From: Acidobacteriaceae bacterium KBS 89
Lineage (GTDB): Bacteria > Acidobacteriota > Terriglobia > Terriglobales > Acidobacteriaceae
Reading direction: 5' to 3'
Assembly: GCA_000381605.1 (NCBI GenBank)
Contig: KB906758.1
Location: 434,001 to 498,000, forward strand
DNA length: 64,000 nucleotides
Shown here: one piece after another, positions 8,266 to 17,160 of the stretch
Position numbering within the stretch: position 1 is the stretch's first letter
How the letters are laid out: every line of letters starts with the position of its first letter
Made by a program: the position numbers and the translations under genes
The notes under the pieces: generated by a model
The model's input: the letters and a program-made list of their open reading frames with translations, nothing else
The model's database searches: none
What the model was told of the DNA's origin: nothing

Positions 8266-11200
8266 ATGAACATTACAGTTGCGCCACGGCTTCTAATTAA
8301 GTCCTCCCAGAGGCTTGCGCCTAAAAACGGCAGGTTCGCCATCGGTGGAAACAGTGTCGAGTTGCGTGAGCTTTGCCCCAATGAAGGACAATCGGCAGTT
8401 CACGGTGCCGCGCCTGGAAGCCGCTGGTATCTGGCCGCAACAGGCGACAGCGCGGCGTCTTTCGCGGAGATGTGGAATCTAGCCCATGAGACGGCGAGGA
8501 GCACACAGGCTTACGTTGAACCCGACATCGGTCGTCAATGGGAGTACGAGAATAAAGTCACAGGGGCAATTGGAGCAGCGCCTGGCGAGACATGCTCCTA
8601 TGATCCGCAGTCGAAGGATTTCCCCCAGGGGAGTGGTTTCGCATGGCACCTAGACCTTTCACAATTGAGAGACGCGCGCAAAGCTGTCGAAGATAGCCGG
8701 GCACGCGTCCGTATCGGAATCCTGGACACGGGTCTGGACTTCAACCACCAGGCCGCTCCCGCAAACATACTCAAGAATCTGCAGCGAAACTTTGTCGACG
8801 ACGGACGGCCTGTGAACGACGCCTCAGACCCTTATGAACGCGGACCCTTTAGAAATCCCGGCCACGGGACGGGCACCATCGGCCTCCTGGCGGGACGGCG
8901 CCTGGCCGACATGGCGCAACCAGGACAGAACGGCGATTACCTGGGTGGCGCTCCACTGGCGGAGATACTGCCTGTGCGAATCTCGCCTGGCGTTGTCCTT
9001 TTATTCACAAGCGCATTTGCCGCTGGACTGGACTATCTGATCGCTCCTGGAGGCGATGCAAACGAACGTGTCGATGTTCTTTCGATGAGCATGGGAGGCG
9101 TGCCCTCGAAGGCCTGGGCCGATGTCGTCAACCGGGCATATGAAGCGGGGATCGTTATGGTGACTGCCGCGGGAAACAACTTCCCGCTGACTCCACAGAG
9201 TCTTGTCTACCCAGCGCGATTTCAGAGAGTGATAGCTGCCTGCGGCGTAATGGCGGATGGTAAGCCATACATTCGTGAGAACGTCCCCTTCGGCAAGATG
9301 GCCGGAAACTACGGTCCCGATAGCAGGATGGCTACCGCTCTCGCTGCATACACCCCGAACACCGCCTGGGCTGAGATCAACTGCAGCGCGATCGTTGATA
9401 TGAATGGAGCCGGCACATCTTCTGCGACTCCGCAAATCGCTGCAGCCGCAGCACTCTACCTTCAAAAGTACAAGGGCAAGATGGGCGCTTACGAACCCTA
9501 CGAGAAAGTGGAAGCAGTCCGCAAAGCGCTCTTTGACTCTGCCGACAACTCTGCCAGGGATTCCCACAAGTATTTCGGCAGAGGAATTCTTCGTGCTGCT
9601 GACGCGCTGAAAATAGAACCGCAACGTGGCTTGCCGATGACACTTCCGGATGATGCCGACCTGGGATTCTGGAAGGTACTGTTCGGCCATGGCATCGCCG
9701 CCGCCGGAACGGATTACTCGCAGGAGATGCTTGGCGTTGAGGTCGCGCAACTGTTTCAGATCGATCCAGATGTTGCCCGCTCCATAAAAGATCCCGAAGC
9801 TGCAACAGAGCCAACGCAGGAGTTCTTTGACGCCGTGCTGGGTAGTCCGTTTGCCTCGACAGCATTAAAGAACTCTCTGCAGAACTACAAGCGCACAGCC
9901 GCGGTTCCGGGAGCGAACATGGGGAAGGGACAGCCGATCGAGCGGCCGCGGCACAAGATTATCGAGACTCCACTTCCGAAGACTCGCAGGCTGCGGATCT
10001 ACGCGATCGATCCAAGTCTTTCTTCGAGAACAGAGACCGTCGCAGTAAACGACATAACCATTCCCGTGAAATGGGAAGCAAACCTTAAGCCAGGCCCTAC
10101 GGGAGATTATGTTGAGGTGGTCGATCACGATCCGGCCTCGGGGTGCTTTTACCAGCCCGTAGACCTGAACGATCCTCAGCTGCTTGCATCCGATGGACTC
10201 TCTCTCGATCCAGCTGACCCTCGGTTCCATCAGCAGATGGTTTATGCCGTAGCGATGCGAACGATCGGAAACTTTGAAAAGGCGCTCGGACGTAAGGTTT
10301 TGTGGTCGCCTTCCATACCACCTGGCAGTTCACGCGATGGCACGTTCGTGGAGCGTCTTCGCATCTATCCTCATGCTCTTCGCGCGAAGAATGCTTACTA
10401 CAATCCGGAGAAGAAGGCGCTGTTGTTTGGCTATTTCCCGGCATTAAGCTCCGATCCCGCAAGCATCTACCCCAACGGAATCGTGTTCACGTGTCTTTCA
10501 CACGACATCGTGGCGCATGAAACGACTCACGCGCTGCTCGATGGAATGCACCGCAATCTTTCAGCCGAAGGAACCGTGGACGATCTTGCGTTCCACGAGG
10601 CCTTCGCAGATATCGTAGCGCTCTTCCAGCACTTCTCCCTCCCCGGCGTGCTTCAGTTCGAGATCGCCAGGACGCGCGGCAGTTTCAAGGTGAACAACCT
10701 GCTAGCGGAGATTGGACAGGAATTTGGCGCAGCTACAGGACTCCACGGCGCGCTTCGGAGCGCAATTGGAAGGAAACCTGATCCGACGTTGATTGATAAC
10801 ACGGACGAACCGCATGATCGCGGCTCGCTGCTTGTCGCCGCCGTCTTCGACGCATTTACCGACATCTACCAACGGCGAACTGAAGACCTGCTCCGCCTTG
10901 CCACTGGCGGTACTGGCATCCTCGAACCGGGCGCAATAGCTCCTGACCTTGTGGCCCGACTTGCCGATGAGGCCCGCAAGGCGGCACAGCATGTGCTGAC
11001 AATGTGCATCCGTGCGCTCGACTACTGTCCGCCTGTCGACCTGACGTTTGGCGACTACCTTCGAGCGCTGATGACAGCTGACTTCGAGGTGGTCCCAGAC
11101 GATCGCTTCGCTTATCGCATCGCTTTTGCCGATTCATTCCGTCGATGGGGAATCTATCCACGCCATCTGCAGTCTCTTGCGCCGGAGTCGCTGCGGTGGC

Positions 11201-11811
11201 GTGGACTGCAGTTCGATGCGTCTGCAGAGGTTCTAAAAAAAGTCCTGTTGATCGCTCGCGAATTTGCAAGCAAGACGAGGTATCTCTCCGAACTCAATGA
11301 GTACGAGCCCGGAAAGCCTATTAAAAAAGATACGCCCCCGCGGGAGCGCATCTTTGTCTTCTCAAGAATGTGGCGGAAGAAGATTCACAATTCCCTGGCA
11401 CAAGCAATTAAAGATCTAAACGAGGAGGACCGGATGAAGCTCGGGATGGACCTCGGCCTAGATTTCTCAACTGGCCGCGAGCACTTTGAATTGCACGTCC
11501 TACGTGTCTCCGAAAAGATCAGCCCTGACAATGAAATCCAATGCAGTCTCATTCTTCAAATTCTCCAGAGCAGGCAGGAGATGATTGCCGGTAACGCGGT
11601 ACGTTTCAAAGGCGGCGCCACGCTTATCGTCGATGAGACGACTCTCGCGGTAAAGTACTCGATCCTGAAGGGCATTGCGAACCAGGAGAGGCTCCAGCAA
11701 CTGGAAAACTCCTTTGCGAGCTCCTCTACCCTACGGCAGATCTACTTCAGCAACTCATTATTGACCGGAAGCGGGGAACGCTTCGCTATCCTTCACAGTT
11801 CGGAGAAATGA
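8266..11811 (+). CDS. Fusion of a subtilisin-like (S8) and a thermolysin-like (M4) peptidase
   Basis: 1181 residues with no signal peptide or membrane segment, so probably cytosolic. Residues about 1-110 look like a prodomain or adaptor (...HETARSTQAYVEPDI). The S8 domain spans about 145-450 with the whole triad: Asp154 (GILDTGLD), His200 (GHGTGTIGLLAG), Ser385 (GTSSATPQ), and the oxyanion Asn in TAAGNN. Residues about 580-900 hold a gluzincin domain: H751-E752-T-T-H755 with downstream E778 and D782 (HEAFADI), the HExxH...ExxxD arrangement of M4 peptidases. The last about 280 residues are unassigned alpha/beta sequence. Its stop overlaps the start region of the MBL-fold gene that follows, so the two are co-translated. 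Two peptidase classes in one intracellular chain are rare; no known family matches the full layout to my knowledge. Confidence 0.88.
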   Translation: MNITVAPRLLIKSSQRLAPKNGRFAIGGNSVELRELCPNEGQSAVHGAAPGSRWYLAATGDSAASFAEMWNLAHETARSTQAYVEPDIGRQWEYENKVTGAIGAAPGETCSYDPQSKDFPQGSGFAWHLDLSQLRDARKAVEDSRARVRIGILDTGLDFNHQAAPANILKNLQRNFVDDGRPVNDASDPYERGPFRNPGHGTGTIGLLAGRRLADMAQPGQNGDYLGGAPLAEILPVRISPGVVLLFTSAFAAGLDYLIAPGGDANERVDVLSMSMGGVPSKAWADVVNRAYEAGIVMVTAAGNNFPLTPQSLVYPARFQRVIAACGVMADGKPYIRENVPFGKMAGNYGPDSRMATALAAYTPNTAWAEINCSAIVDMNGAGTSSATPQIAAAAALYLQKYKGKMGAYEPYEKVEAVRKALFDSADNSARDSHKYFGRGILRAADALKIEPQRGLPMTLPDDADLGFWKVLFGHGIAAAGTDYSQEMLGVEVAQLFQIDPDVARSIKDPEAATEPTQEFFDAVLGSPFASTALKNSLQNYKRTAAVPGANMGKGQPIERPRHKIIETPLPKTRRLRIYAIDPSLSSRTETVAVNDITIPVKWEANLKPGPTGDYVEVVDHDPASGCFYQPVDLNDPQLLASDGLSLDPADPRFHQQMVYAVAMRTIGNFEKALGRKVLWSPSIPPGSSRDGTFVERLRIYPHALRAKNAYYNPEKKALLFGYFPALSSDPASIYPNGIVFTCLSHDIVAHETTHALLDGMHRNLSAEGTVDDLAFHEAFADIVALFQHFSLPGVLQFEIARTRGSFKVNNLLAEIGQEFGAATGLHGALRSAIGRKPDPTLIDNTDEPHDRGSLLVAAVFDAFTDIYQRRTEDLLRLATGGTGILEPGAIAPDLVARLADEARKAAQHVLTMCIRALDYCPPVDLTFGDYLRALMTADFEVVPDDRFAYRIAFADSFRRWGIYPRHLQSLAPESLRWRGLQFDASAEVLKKVLLIAREFASKTRYLSELNEYEPGKPIKKDTPPRERIFVFSRMWRKKIHNSLAQAIKDLNEEDRMKLGMDLGLDFSTGREHFELHVLRVSEKISPDNEIQCSLILQILQSRQEMIAGNAVRFKGGATLIVDETTLAVKYSILKGIANQERLQQLENSFASSSTLRQIYFSNSLLTGSGERFAILHSSEK

Positions 11812-11813
11812 TC

Positions 11814-13313
11814 ATGGCTACGAAGAAGGCAGCATCCACGCTAACGAGAGCTCGAAAGACTACAACGACTAGACGTGTTAAAAGCAGCAATGCAGCCACG
11901 TCACGTTCGGACTGGAAAGTTCGAATCCGAATGTATCGCAAGTGGCTTGGCGACTGTTTCCTTCTGACCTTCCGTAACGGAGCCAAGGAGGAGCACATTC
12001 TGATCGATTGTGGTGCGCTGTCTGGAACGCCTGCGGGCAAAGCAACGATAAGAGCAGCCGCTGAAGATATTAGGACCACCACGGATGGTGCGCTCCGTGC
12101 GCTCGTCGTAACGCATGAACATTGGGACCATGTCTCGGGTTTCTCTGACGCGGCCGATATCTTCGAAGACAAGTTCAAGATCGACGAGGTGTGGGCCGCA
12201 TGGACTGAGGATCCCAACCAAACCGTGGCAAATGAAAAGAAAAAGCAGCGGCTGAACCAATTGGCGGCAATCGAGGCTGGCTTGCAGCACTGGAACAAGC
12301 CCGGCAGCACAGAGGAACAGCAGCAGATGGGTGCTGCGGTTACAGCTCTGCTCGACTTCATGCCACCTGGAGGTCTCGCCGCTTTCTCTGACGGTACAAA
12401 CACTGCCATGAAGACCGCTCTTGGCCTGGGCAAGCTGCAGTTTCTTGAGCCCGGCGACATCCTCACAAAATCATGGCTACCAGGAATCCAGGTCTTCGTG
12501 CTTGGGCCGCCGAAGGATATCAAGGCGTTGCGGAACACGACCGGCAACGAGGACACCGACATGTATGCACTTTCGCTTGTCGCGGCAAGCGATGCCAGTC
12601 TTACCCAGGCATTCTCTGCCGCAGCCAGAGGCCAGCTTCCTGACTCAGACGTTCAAGACACGTACCGCCCATTTGACCGCTACCTGCAGTGGGACGAAGC
12701 GGTATGGGAGGATCAGAGCCAGCCATGGCACAGTCTTAGCATATCTTATGCTGAGGAGAAAGATCGGCGCGTCGACAACGACTGGTTGAACTCGGTCGCG
12801 GAGCTCGCATTGCAGTTGGACAGCTACACCAACAACACGAGCCTTGTTCTCGCATTTCAGTTTGAGGATAGCGGCGACGTCCTTCTGTTCGTCGGAGATG
12901 CACAGATTGGAAACTGGCTCTCCTGGTCGAACGTCAAATTCAAGGGCAAGACGACGGTCTCCGATCTTCTCGCGAAGACCATCTTCTATAAAGTTGGTCA
13001 TCACGGCAGCCACAATGCCACCCTAAAGACTGGCGGTCTGGAAGTCATGCAATCTCCTCGACTAGTCGCTTCCATTCCGGTCGATCAAGAGTTCGCTCAT
13101 CGTCCCAAGGGTGGCTGCCCAAATGGCTGGGACATGCCAGCAGGGCCCTTGCTGAAGGCAATCACAGAGAAGACTAAGGGTCGGATCCTGCGAGGCGACT
13201 CTGACTTTCCACAAGGAGCAAAGCAGCCTTCGAGGCTAAATGACCGCGAGTGGAAGGACTTTCTGAACTCAGTCAATGTCGAGGAAAACTACATCGAATA
13301 CTTCGTCTCATGA
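11814..13313 (+). CDS. MBL-fold metallohydrolase (ComEC/Rec2-like) paired with the S8-M4 protease
   Basis: 499 residues. I chose ATG 11814 because GGAGA lies seven bases before it; an ATG at 11808 overlaps the previous stop (ATGA) but has no room for a ribosome site. After a basic N-terminus (about 35 residues rich in Lys/Arg/Thr), the metallo-beta-lactamase fold begins with LLTF...EEHILIDCG; the metal motif is H101-E-H103-W-D105-H106 and a later GHHGSHNATL supplies another His. This is the pattern of MBL proteins related to the DNA-internalisation protein ComEC, here without membrane domains. The substrate could be a nucleotide or nucleic acid. Tight coupling to the S8-M4 gene suggests one two-part system. 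Confidence 0.87.
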   Translation: MATKKAASTLTRARKTTTTRRVKSSNAATSRSDWKVRIRMYRKWLGDCFLLTFRNGAKEEHILIDCGALSGTPAGKATIRAAAEDIRTTTDGALRALVVTHEHWDHVSGFSDAADIFEDKFKIDEVWAAWTEDPNQTVANEKKKQRLNQLAAIEAGLQHWNKPGSTEEQQQMGAAVTALLDFMPPGGLAAFSDGTNTAMKTALGLGKLQFLEPGDILTKSWLPGIQVFVLGPPKDIKALRNTTGNEDTDMYALSLVAASDASLTQAFSAAARGQLPDSDVQDTYRPFDRYLQWDEAVWEDQSQPWHSLSISYAEEKDRRVDNDWLNSVAELALQLDSYTNNTSLVLAFQFEDSGDVLLFVGDAQIGNWLSWSNVKFKGKTTVSDLLAKTIFYKVGHHGSHNATLKTGGLEVMQSPRLVASIPVDQEFAHRPKGGCPNGWDMPAGPLLKAITEKTKGRILRGDSDFPQGAKQPSRLNDREWKDFLNSVNVEENYIEYFVS

Positions 13314-13654
13314 GCAAGGCTGCATGCGCGTTAGTGCATCAACATTTCTGTAGTTGTACGTGTGGGAAGGGGTTCTCATCATCAATGAGAACGGTTCCCA
13401 GACTGTCAGACGTAAGGCAGTGCATGCTTGCGAACCATGCAGATCAAGCAGGACCGAGCGATCGAGCGCAAAGTCCAGTGAGATGATCCCATCGAAAACC
13501 GGACGAAGTCTGACAATGATTGTCGGCGCCATGGGGCAGTTGACCCAGAACTCGCAGTTTTGAGGGTGGTCCCCTGACCAGATCTGCGCAAAACGCCCAA
13601 TGATATGAACGATGCGCCGCCGAGTTAAAAACATCGTCCTTGCGCCTAATCTCC
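13314..13654. other. Intergenic region after the S8-M4/MBL unit
   Basis: No gene recognised in 341 bases. It contains a perfect 8-bp inverted repeat (GTTCTCAT, loop CATCA, ATGAGAAC) at 13372-13392 without a T-tract, possibly a weak terminator for the protease/MBL unit. The remainder looks like unconstrained or decayed sequence. Confidence 0.4.
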
Positions 13655-14524
13655 TTATTTCACCAACCCTTGCGCGAACGCCTCGATCGTCGTCTGCCCG
13701 TAGAAAGTTTCGGTTCCCGAATTGCCGAAGTGAATCCAGCCTGAGTTGAAACTCTTCACCATCTCGATGTAGAGCCCGGTGCGGTCGGCTGGCATGCCCA
13801 TACCCTCGAGAACGCTCTGCCAGACTGCCTCGGGCAGTTGCACGGCCTTCACCTCGCGACACAGCGCCCTGCCGAACGCGGCAGCCGCTTCAAGTAAGTC
13901 TGTTCCACCCTGTGGACCGTCCACCTCCAGCACCCGCTCTCCCGTCCAGGTTTCCTGTAGCACCTTGGCGCCCGCCAATCCGATGTCTCGCGAGGCCACC
14001 AACGGAAATTTTCTCTCGAGCGGCGCATAAAAGAAGGGCATCTCACCCGTCGCGCGTATGTGGTCCATCGCTCCCAGCCAGTTTTCCATGAAACTGCCCG
14101 CGCGCAGATACGCAACAGGGATCGGAAGCGTGCGTGTCGCCTGCTCCATCAGGTGCGTCGATGTGATCAGCCCTAGCCCACTCGGTTGCTCCGAACCGAT
14201 GGATGAAAGAAAGACGGCCTTGCCGGGCTTCGCCTGTTCAAGCGCTCCACGGATCGCTGCGATCGTGCGCTTCTGATCCGGTAGCCCGGGAGCCGGCGCA
14301 AAGTCCGGTGGAATCATTGCGAACACACCCTCTGCACCCGCGAAGGCGTTTGCGAGTGCGGCCGCGTCGTCGTAGGCCGACTGCACCAGTTCCACACCTC
14401 TGTCGACCCAAGCTTTCGCCTTCTCCGGATTGCGCACCACGCCGCGCACTGCCTTGCCCGCCGCGAGCAAATTCTCCGCTACCGCCCCACCAACGTTCCC
14501 CGTAATTCCCATGACTGTGAACAT
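13655..14524 (-). CDS. NmrA/SDR-type NAD(P)-binding oxidoreductase
   Basis: 289 residues from the ATG at 14524, which has AGGAGG eight bases upstream; a GTG at 14533 is too close to that site. The N-terminus MFTVMGITGNVGGAV carries the GxxGxxG nucleotide-binding signature of atypical short-chain dehydrogenases (NmrA, quinone-reductase-2-like). FLSSIGSEQPSG replaces the usual YxxxK region, so it may bind NADP as a sensor or reduce quinones. It is divergent from a TetR regulator 92 bases away, with an 18-bp palindrome between them, so it is very probably the regulator's target and may answer electrophile or quinone stress. Confidence 0.87.
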   Translation of the reverse strand: MFTVMGITGNVGGAVAENLLAAGKAVRGVVRNPEKAKAWVDRGVELVQSAYDDAAALANAFAGAEGVFAMIPPDFAPAPGLPDQKRTIAAIRGALEQAKPGKAVFLSSIGSEQPSGLGLITSTHLMEQATRTLPIPVAYLRAGSFMENWLGAMDHIRATGEMPFFYAPLERKFPLVASRDIGLAGAKVLQETWTGERVLEVDGPQGGTDLLEAAAAFGRALCREVKAVQLPEAVWQSVLEGMGMPADRTGLYIEMVKSFNSGWIHFGNSGTETFYGQTTIEAFAQGLVK

Positions 14525-14539
14525 TCCGTTCACCTCCTA

Positions 14540-14557
14540 TACAAGTAGATACTTATA
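14540..14557. promoter_or_regulatory. Probable TetR operator between the SDR and TetR genes
   Basis: TACAAGTA-GA-TACTTATA: two 8-base half-sites with one mismatch around a 2-base spacer. It lies directly upstream of the SDR gene's ribosome site (reverse strand) and inside the divergent promoter region. A second inverted repeat, CAAGC-TTTT-GCTTG, is at 14572-14585, next to the TetR start. Position and symmetry fit a TetR dimer site; binding itself is inferred. Confidence 0.6.
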
Positions 14558-14616
14558 TCAATCAAAAGATGCAAGCTTTTGCTTGTATTTCCACTTTCCC
14601 TGCGAAGATATGAGGT

Positions 14617-15246
14617 GTGGCCGTCTTCAATCCAAACCGAAAGCGCAACGCGCGAGGCGAGCAGCGCCAGCAAGATCTCCTCCGCGCCGCCGCCGCGGTC
14701 TTCGGCCGCCTTGGTTACCACGGGACCACCACAAACGCGATCGCGACGGAAGCGGGCGTATCTCCGGCCACACTCTACCAGTTTTTCCCCAATAAGGAGG
14801 CCATAGCCAGCGCACTCGCCTCGATGTACGCTCGCGAAATGGCCGAAGCAGAACGAGCAATCGACTCCGAAGGCCGCTTGAGCTTCACAGAAGCCGTCGG
14901 TGAGCTGATTGATGTGTGCATGAGTTTCAACCTGAGGCGACCCGAGTTCCACACCCTGGTAGTCGACGCCCCGCTGTCAGCTAGCGCCCGGGAAGACAAG
15001 CATGCTCTTGGTCAGGTTTTCGTCGACTTCATCACAGTGCGCCTCCGGCGCGAGCTACCGACGCTTTCGCGCTCCGAAGCGACCCACCACGGACAGGTAG
15101 CCCTCATGATCTTCCGCGGTATTCTCGACGAGCTCGCTGCCGCCCCACCTCGCGTCCGTGCGCGCCTGCACCAGGCAATGCGCGATGCTATTCTTCGCTA
15201 CCTCGACCCTGTGCTCATTGAAACGAAAGCGGGACCGCGCAGTTAG
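14617..15246 (+). CDS. TetR/AcrR-family transcriptional regulator
   Basis: 209 residues, GTG start preceded by GAGGT. An Arg-rich lead (NPNRKRNARGEQRQQ) precedes the TetR HTH at about 20-65 (TTTNAIATEAGVSPATLYQF, then FPNKEAI). The C-terminal helical half, which binds the ligand, is variable as usual. It is transcribed away from the SDR gene and probably represses both genes through the palindrome at 14540-14557; the inducer is unknown. Confidence 0.92.
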   Translation: MAVFNPNRKRNARGEQRQQDLLRAAAAVFGRLGYHGTTTNAIATEAGVSPATLYQFFPNKEAIASALASMYAREMAEAERAIDSEGRLSFTEAVGELIDVCMSFNLRRPEFHTLVVDAPLSASAREDKHALGQVFVDFITVRLRRELPTLSRSEATHHGQVALMIFRGILDELAAAPPRVRARLHQAMRDAILRYLDPVLIETKAGPRS

Positions 15247-15365
15247 AAGCGGATGGATACGATTAGCCGCTTATCGGGAGCGATCCGATTGCGCTGAGAA
15301 TGTGGTTTGCCGTTCACAGAATTCTCGAGGCTGGTCCTACTCTCACTCTATCGCCGGATAACCAG

Positions 15366-15761
15366 TTAGGATCGATGTGCGAACGCGGCAGACGGACCAA
15401 CGGTTGGATCGGCCTCATCTCCGAGGTCCATAGCTGCGATGAGACCGCTCTTCACGGTGAACACGTGTAGAACCTCGCTGTCCGAGAGAACATCACCTTG
15501 AAGGCTCTTGACGAGTTGGTGCACCTTGACGCGGGTTCTGCCTCCGTTTTCCTGGGTCATTGCAAGCGGTTCGACATGGGGATCGAACTCACCCCATTGT
15601 CGAGTCCAATAGCCGCGGATCTCTTCTTTTCCAATAACCTTGCCGCCCTCCGAAGCCTTGGGCCAGCTCACGTCGTGCGTCATCAGTGCTAATGCACCGT
15701 CGATGTCGCGTTTGTTGAATGCGGAGTACGCCTGCTCAATAATGGTCCTGGTGTCTGCCAT
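15366..15761 (-). CDS. SnoaL/NTF2-like protein
   Basis: 131 residues with the cone-shaped NTF2 fold signature: an N-terminal helix (IIEQAYSAFNKRDIDGALALM), then THDVSWPKASEGG, a tryptophan-rich hinge (EEIRGYWTRQWGEF) and antiparallel strands ending in HVFTVKSGLI. AGGAGA lies upstream of the ATG. Members act as small-molecule isomerases, polyketide cyclases or binding proteins; no specific activity can be assigned. It is convergent with the TetR gene. Confidence 0.8.
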   Translation of the reverse strand: MADTRTIIEQAYSAFNKRDIDGALALMTHDVSWPKASEGGKVIGKEEIRGYWTRQWGEFDPHVEPLAMTQENGGRTRVKVHQLVKSLQGDVLSDSEVLHVFTVKSGLIAAMDLGDEADPTVGPSAAFAHRS

Positions 15762-16046
15762 TCATTCTCCTCTAACGCCTGCCAAGCACTCGATTCTCAT
15801 TATCCCGCCAATCGGGGAAGCGCATTCCACATGGACGAGTAGTCGGGTTATCGGAAATTTCATCCAGCGGCCATTCGGAAGCCCCAGTTCCCGAAAAATT
15901 CCGTTTTTCGTGCTTAACCTATCGTTCTCATAACACCGAGAGGGGATTTACCAAGCTGAGAGACGGGGTGTGAAATACGAGGGCGAAAGGTACTCAGTTA
16001 GATGCGGCGGGAAATTACACATTCCCAATCCGAAGATTAACAGGGT

Positions 16047-16634
16047 ATGAATACGCATATTGCTGGAATACCCAAGGCCGGGGGTACGGATATGCCATCG
16101 ACTCAAGATTTTGAGGATTTGTATGGTGTTACGGAAGAACGAGCTTTTAGCTTCTGGGCGTCTCATCTTCACGAAACGATAGGAAGTGATGAGTGGTCCA
16201 GGATCCGCGATTCCACTGGGGTTTATCTTGCAAGCGTGCTTGGTCATTTTTGCCTGCAGTCGATCGATCGGGCAGATGTCCTTTCTCCGGATTACAGCCC
16301 GAGCGAGCTGGAGTTCCGGCAGTTTGCGGACCTGACCCAGATCGCAGAGATGATGATGCAGCAGCTTACCAGCGCGAAGAACCCACTGTGGATGGAGTCG
16401 GCCGGTGCGCACATACTTCTTTATGCCGGCTTCTTTCAAAACCAGAACAAGGACCGGCACAACATTGAATTCTATTCAGCGATGGGCAGAGAGTGCTATC
16501 TGATGGCGGCAGTAGGAAAGAGAGAGAGAACCATGAAGCTGATGGCGGCAGGCTTTCGTCAATACCTCTTCCATTTGGCCAACCTCCATCGAAATCTGCA
16601 GGAGAGCAGATATCTGATCAGGCCGGTGAACTAG
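16047..16634 (+). CDS. Protein of unknown function, alpha-helical
   Basis: 195 residues with no family I recognise. Mostly helical, with FEDLYGVTEERAFSFWASHL near the start and Met/Gln-rich helices (TQIAEMMMQQLTS), FFQNQNKDRHNIEFYSAMGR and YLMAAVGKRERTMKLM later. No signal peptide or membrane segment. ATG 16047 is weakly supported (AGGG upstream); ATG 16092 is an alternative. Its stop codon overlaps that of the convergent VOC gene. Confidence 0.65.
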   Translation: MNTHIAGIPKAGGTDMPSTQDFEDLYGVTEERAFSFWASHLHETIGSDEWSRIRDSTGVYLASVLGHFCLQSIDRADVLSPDYSPSELEFRQFADLTQIAEMMMQQLTSAKNPLWMESAGAHILLYAGFFQNQNKDRHNIEFYSAMGRECYLMAAVGKRERTMKLMAAGFRQYLFHLANLHRNLQESRYLIRPVN

Positions 16635-17017
16635 CTTCCGCTGACGGGACCTGATTCCTGTTCGGGATCCTTCCGATAGGGGAAGAACAGCTGGTTGCCG
16701 TCGGGGTCTTCGATAATCATGGTGTCATAACCCCACCAGCCATCCCTGATCGGCGCGCCACGGTTCTCGAATTCGGTTCTAAGCGTCTTTAGCGGCTCCA
16801 GGTCGATCGAGATGAAGACGCGGCTGCGGCCGGTCTTTTCGGGCTGCTGGCAGTTGAGGATGATTTCACAATCCTCACGGTTGACCTGACCGACGAGGAT
16901 CTTCCCTTCCTCCTCGTAGCGGAACCCCTGGGTGAAGCCGAGCTTTTCGGTGTAGAAGGCGATTGACCGCTCGACACTTTCGACGAAGAAAACAGGACGT
17001 GAGTACCAGACGTTCAT
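16631..17017 (-). CDS. VOC-superfamily (glyoxalase/bleomycin-resistance-like) protein
   Basis: 128 residues with one pair of beta-alpha-beta-beta-beta modules: VFFVESVERSIAFYTEKLGF, then DCEIILNCQQPEKTG and the C-terminal strand IIEDPDGNQLFFPYR. Family members bind a metal and an antibiotic or small electrophile, or act as isomerases and dioxygenases; Glu in IIEDPDGN is the usual last ligand. Substrate unknown. Stops overlap with the convergent gene at 16047-16634. Confidence 0.85.
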   Translation of the reverse strand: MNVWYSRPVFFVESVERSIAFYTEKLGFTQGFRYEEEGKILVGQVNREDCEIILNCQQPEKTGRSRVFISIDLEPLKTLRTEFENRGAPIRDGWWGYDTMIIEDPDGNQLFFPYRKDPEQESGPVSGS

Positions 17018-17149
17018 CCAATGGCTCCCGGCGGCGCCGCGATGATTATCATAGCCGGAAAGGTTAAACGCTATGCCCGGCGGCCAGCGTTCTCTGTGGA
17101 TTGAAGGTGACTCCGCTGTCTGGTCAGGCGGAGGGTGATGGGTTCGGCC

Positions 17150-17155
17150 TATAAT
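17150..17155 (+). promoter_or_regulatory. TATAAT -10 element placed for a leaderless rel transcript
   Basis: An exact TATAAT ends five bases before the ATG at 17161, so transcription would begin at or next to the start codon. No ribosome site and no good -35 element are visible upstream. It may also be a chance match, in which case the true rel start is further downstream. Confidence 0.4.
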
Positions 17156-17160
17156 GTCCT

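Noticed and set aside
13500-13654. Possible insertion-sequence end after the MBL gene
   Set aside because: GGGTGGTCCCC is loosely like some IS termini, but no transposase remnant, matching end or target duplication is seen.
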